Shown here: positions 5,245-5,338 of the stretch, piece by piece
How the letters are laid out: each line of letters begins with the position of its first letter
Numbering within the stretch: the stretch's first letter is position 1
NCBI GenBank assembly: GCA_013694835.1
Contig: JACDBP010000184.1
Coordinates: forward strand, 1-5,338
Length of the DNA: 5,338 bases
Direction: 5' to 3'
DNA from: Chloroflexota bacterium
GTDB lineage: Bacteria; Chloroflexota; Limnocylindria; Limnocylindrales; CSP1-4
Made by a program: the position numbers and the translations under genes
The notes under the pieces: generated by a model
Told to the model about the DNA's origin: nothing
The model's database searches: none
Seen by the model: only the letters and a program-made list of their open reading frames with translations

Positions 5245-5338
5245 GCGAAGCCTCGGCGGCACCCGCGCCCGATGCTCGACTCCTCCGGCGTGTCCGCCTG
5301 CAGCTCGTCGCCTGGAGCGGGATCGCCGTGCTGCTCGT
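5241..5338 (+). CDS. Two-component sensor histidine kinase, N-terminal fragment cut by window edge
   Basis: An ATG at 5241 overlaps the response-regulator TGA and opens a frame that runs off the right edge after 32 full codons. The visible protein has a polar Ala/Pro-rich start, then RLLRRVRLQLVAWSGIAVLL: a basic patch followed by the beginning of a hydrophobic helix. This is the usual entry to the first membrane segment of OmpR-partner sensor kinases, in which a short cytoplasmic basic N-terminus precedes TM1. No catalytic motif (H-box, N, G boxes) is inside the window, so the kinase call rests on position, overlap and this N-terminus. It is the expected phosphodonor of the preceding regulator. 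Confidence 0.8.
   Translation, partial: MSEASAAPAPDARLLRRVRLQLVAWSGIAVLL

Overview
This is a GC-rich, densely coding window with every gene on the + strand. Reading order is: parvulin-type peptidyl-prolyl isomerase (5'-truncated), MazG, RNase PH, RdgB/HAM1-type XTP/dITP diphosphatase, an exported protein with two DUF5666-like repeats, an OmpR-family response regulator, and a histidine kinase cut by the right edge. The composition, the GTG starts, the ATGA/GTGA stop-start overlaps, and a MazG with an N-terminal stretch resembling a tetrapyrrole-methylase remnant all suggest a high-GC Chloroflexota-like or, less likely, actinobacterial genome. This placement is an inference from style and family resemblance; no rRNA or other phylogenetic marker is present.

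Region 1 (1-3468) looks like one transcription unit for protein quality control, RNA processing and nucleotide-pool cleaning. The isomerase ends 19 bases before mazG. mazG and rph overlap by ATGA, and rph and rdgB overlap by GTGA. MazG and RdgB both hydrolyse non-canonical or surplus NTPs to NMPs, while RNase PH trims RNA 3' ends. Two proteins here depart from the textbook forms. The isomerase has a second, degenerate parvulin-like repeat without the catalytic histidines. MazG has about 149 extra N-terminal residues that look like the C-terminal half of a YabN-type methylase, interrupted by a Val-Pro-Ala repeat encoded by an 18-bp minisatellite.

Region 2 (3469-5338) looks like a separate envelope-signalling module. 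The 96-base gap after rdgB holds an exact 7-bp direct repeat with 11-bp periodicity (TTCTCAG, N4, TTCTCAG), the geometry expected of an OmpR/PhoB-family operator, followed by a good ribosome binding site for the DUF5666-like exported protein. A perfect 10-bp hairpin with a GCGA tetraloop lies between this gene and the response regulator. The response regulator and kinase are joined by an ATGA overlap. The simplest model is that the response regulator binds the direct repeat and controls the exported protein, and possibly its own operon by readthrough past the hairpin.

No RNA genes, insertion sequences, CRISPR arrays, prophage genes or integrase sites were seen. No gene-free stretch exceeds about 100 bases. 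The genes belong to recognisable families; the parts that may be undescribed are the domain remnants and the predicted operator circuit.
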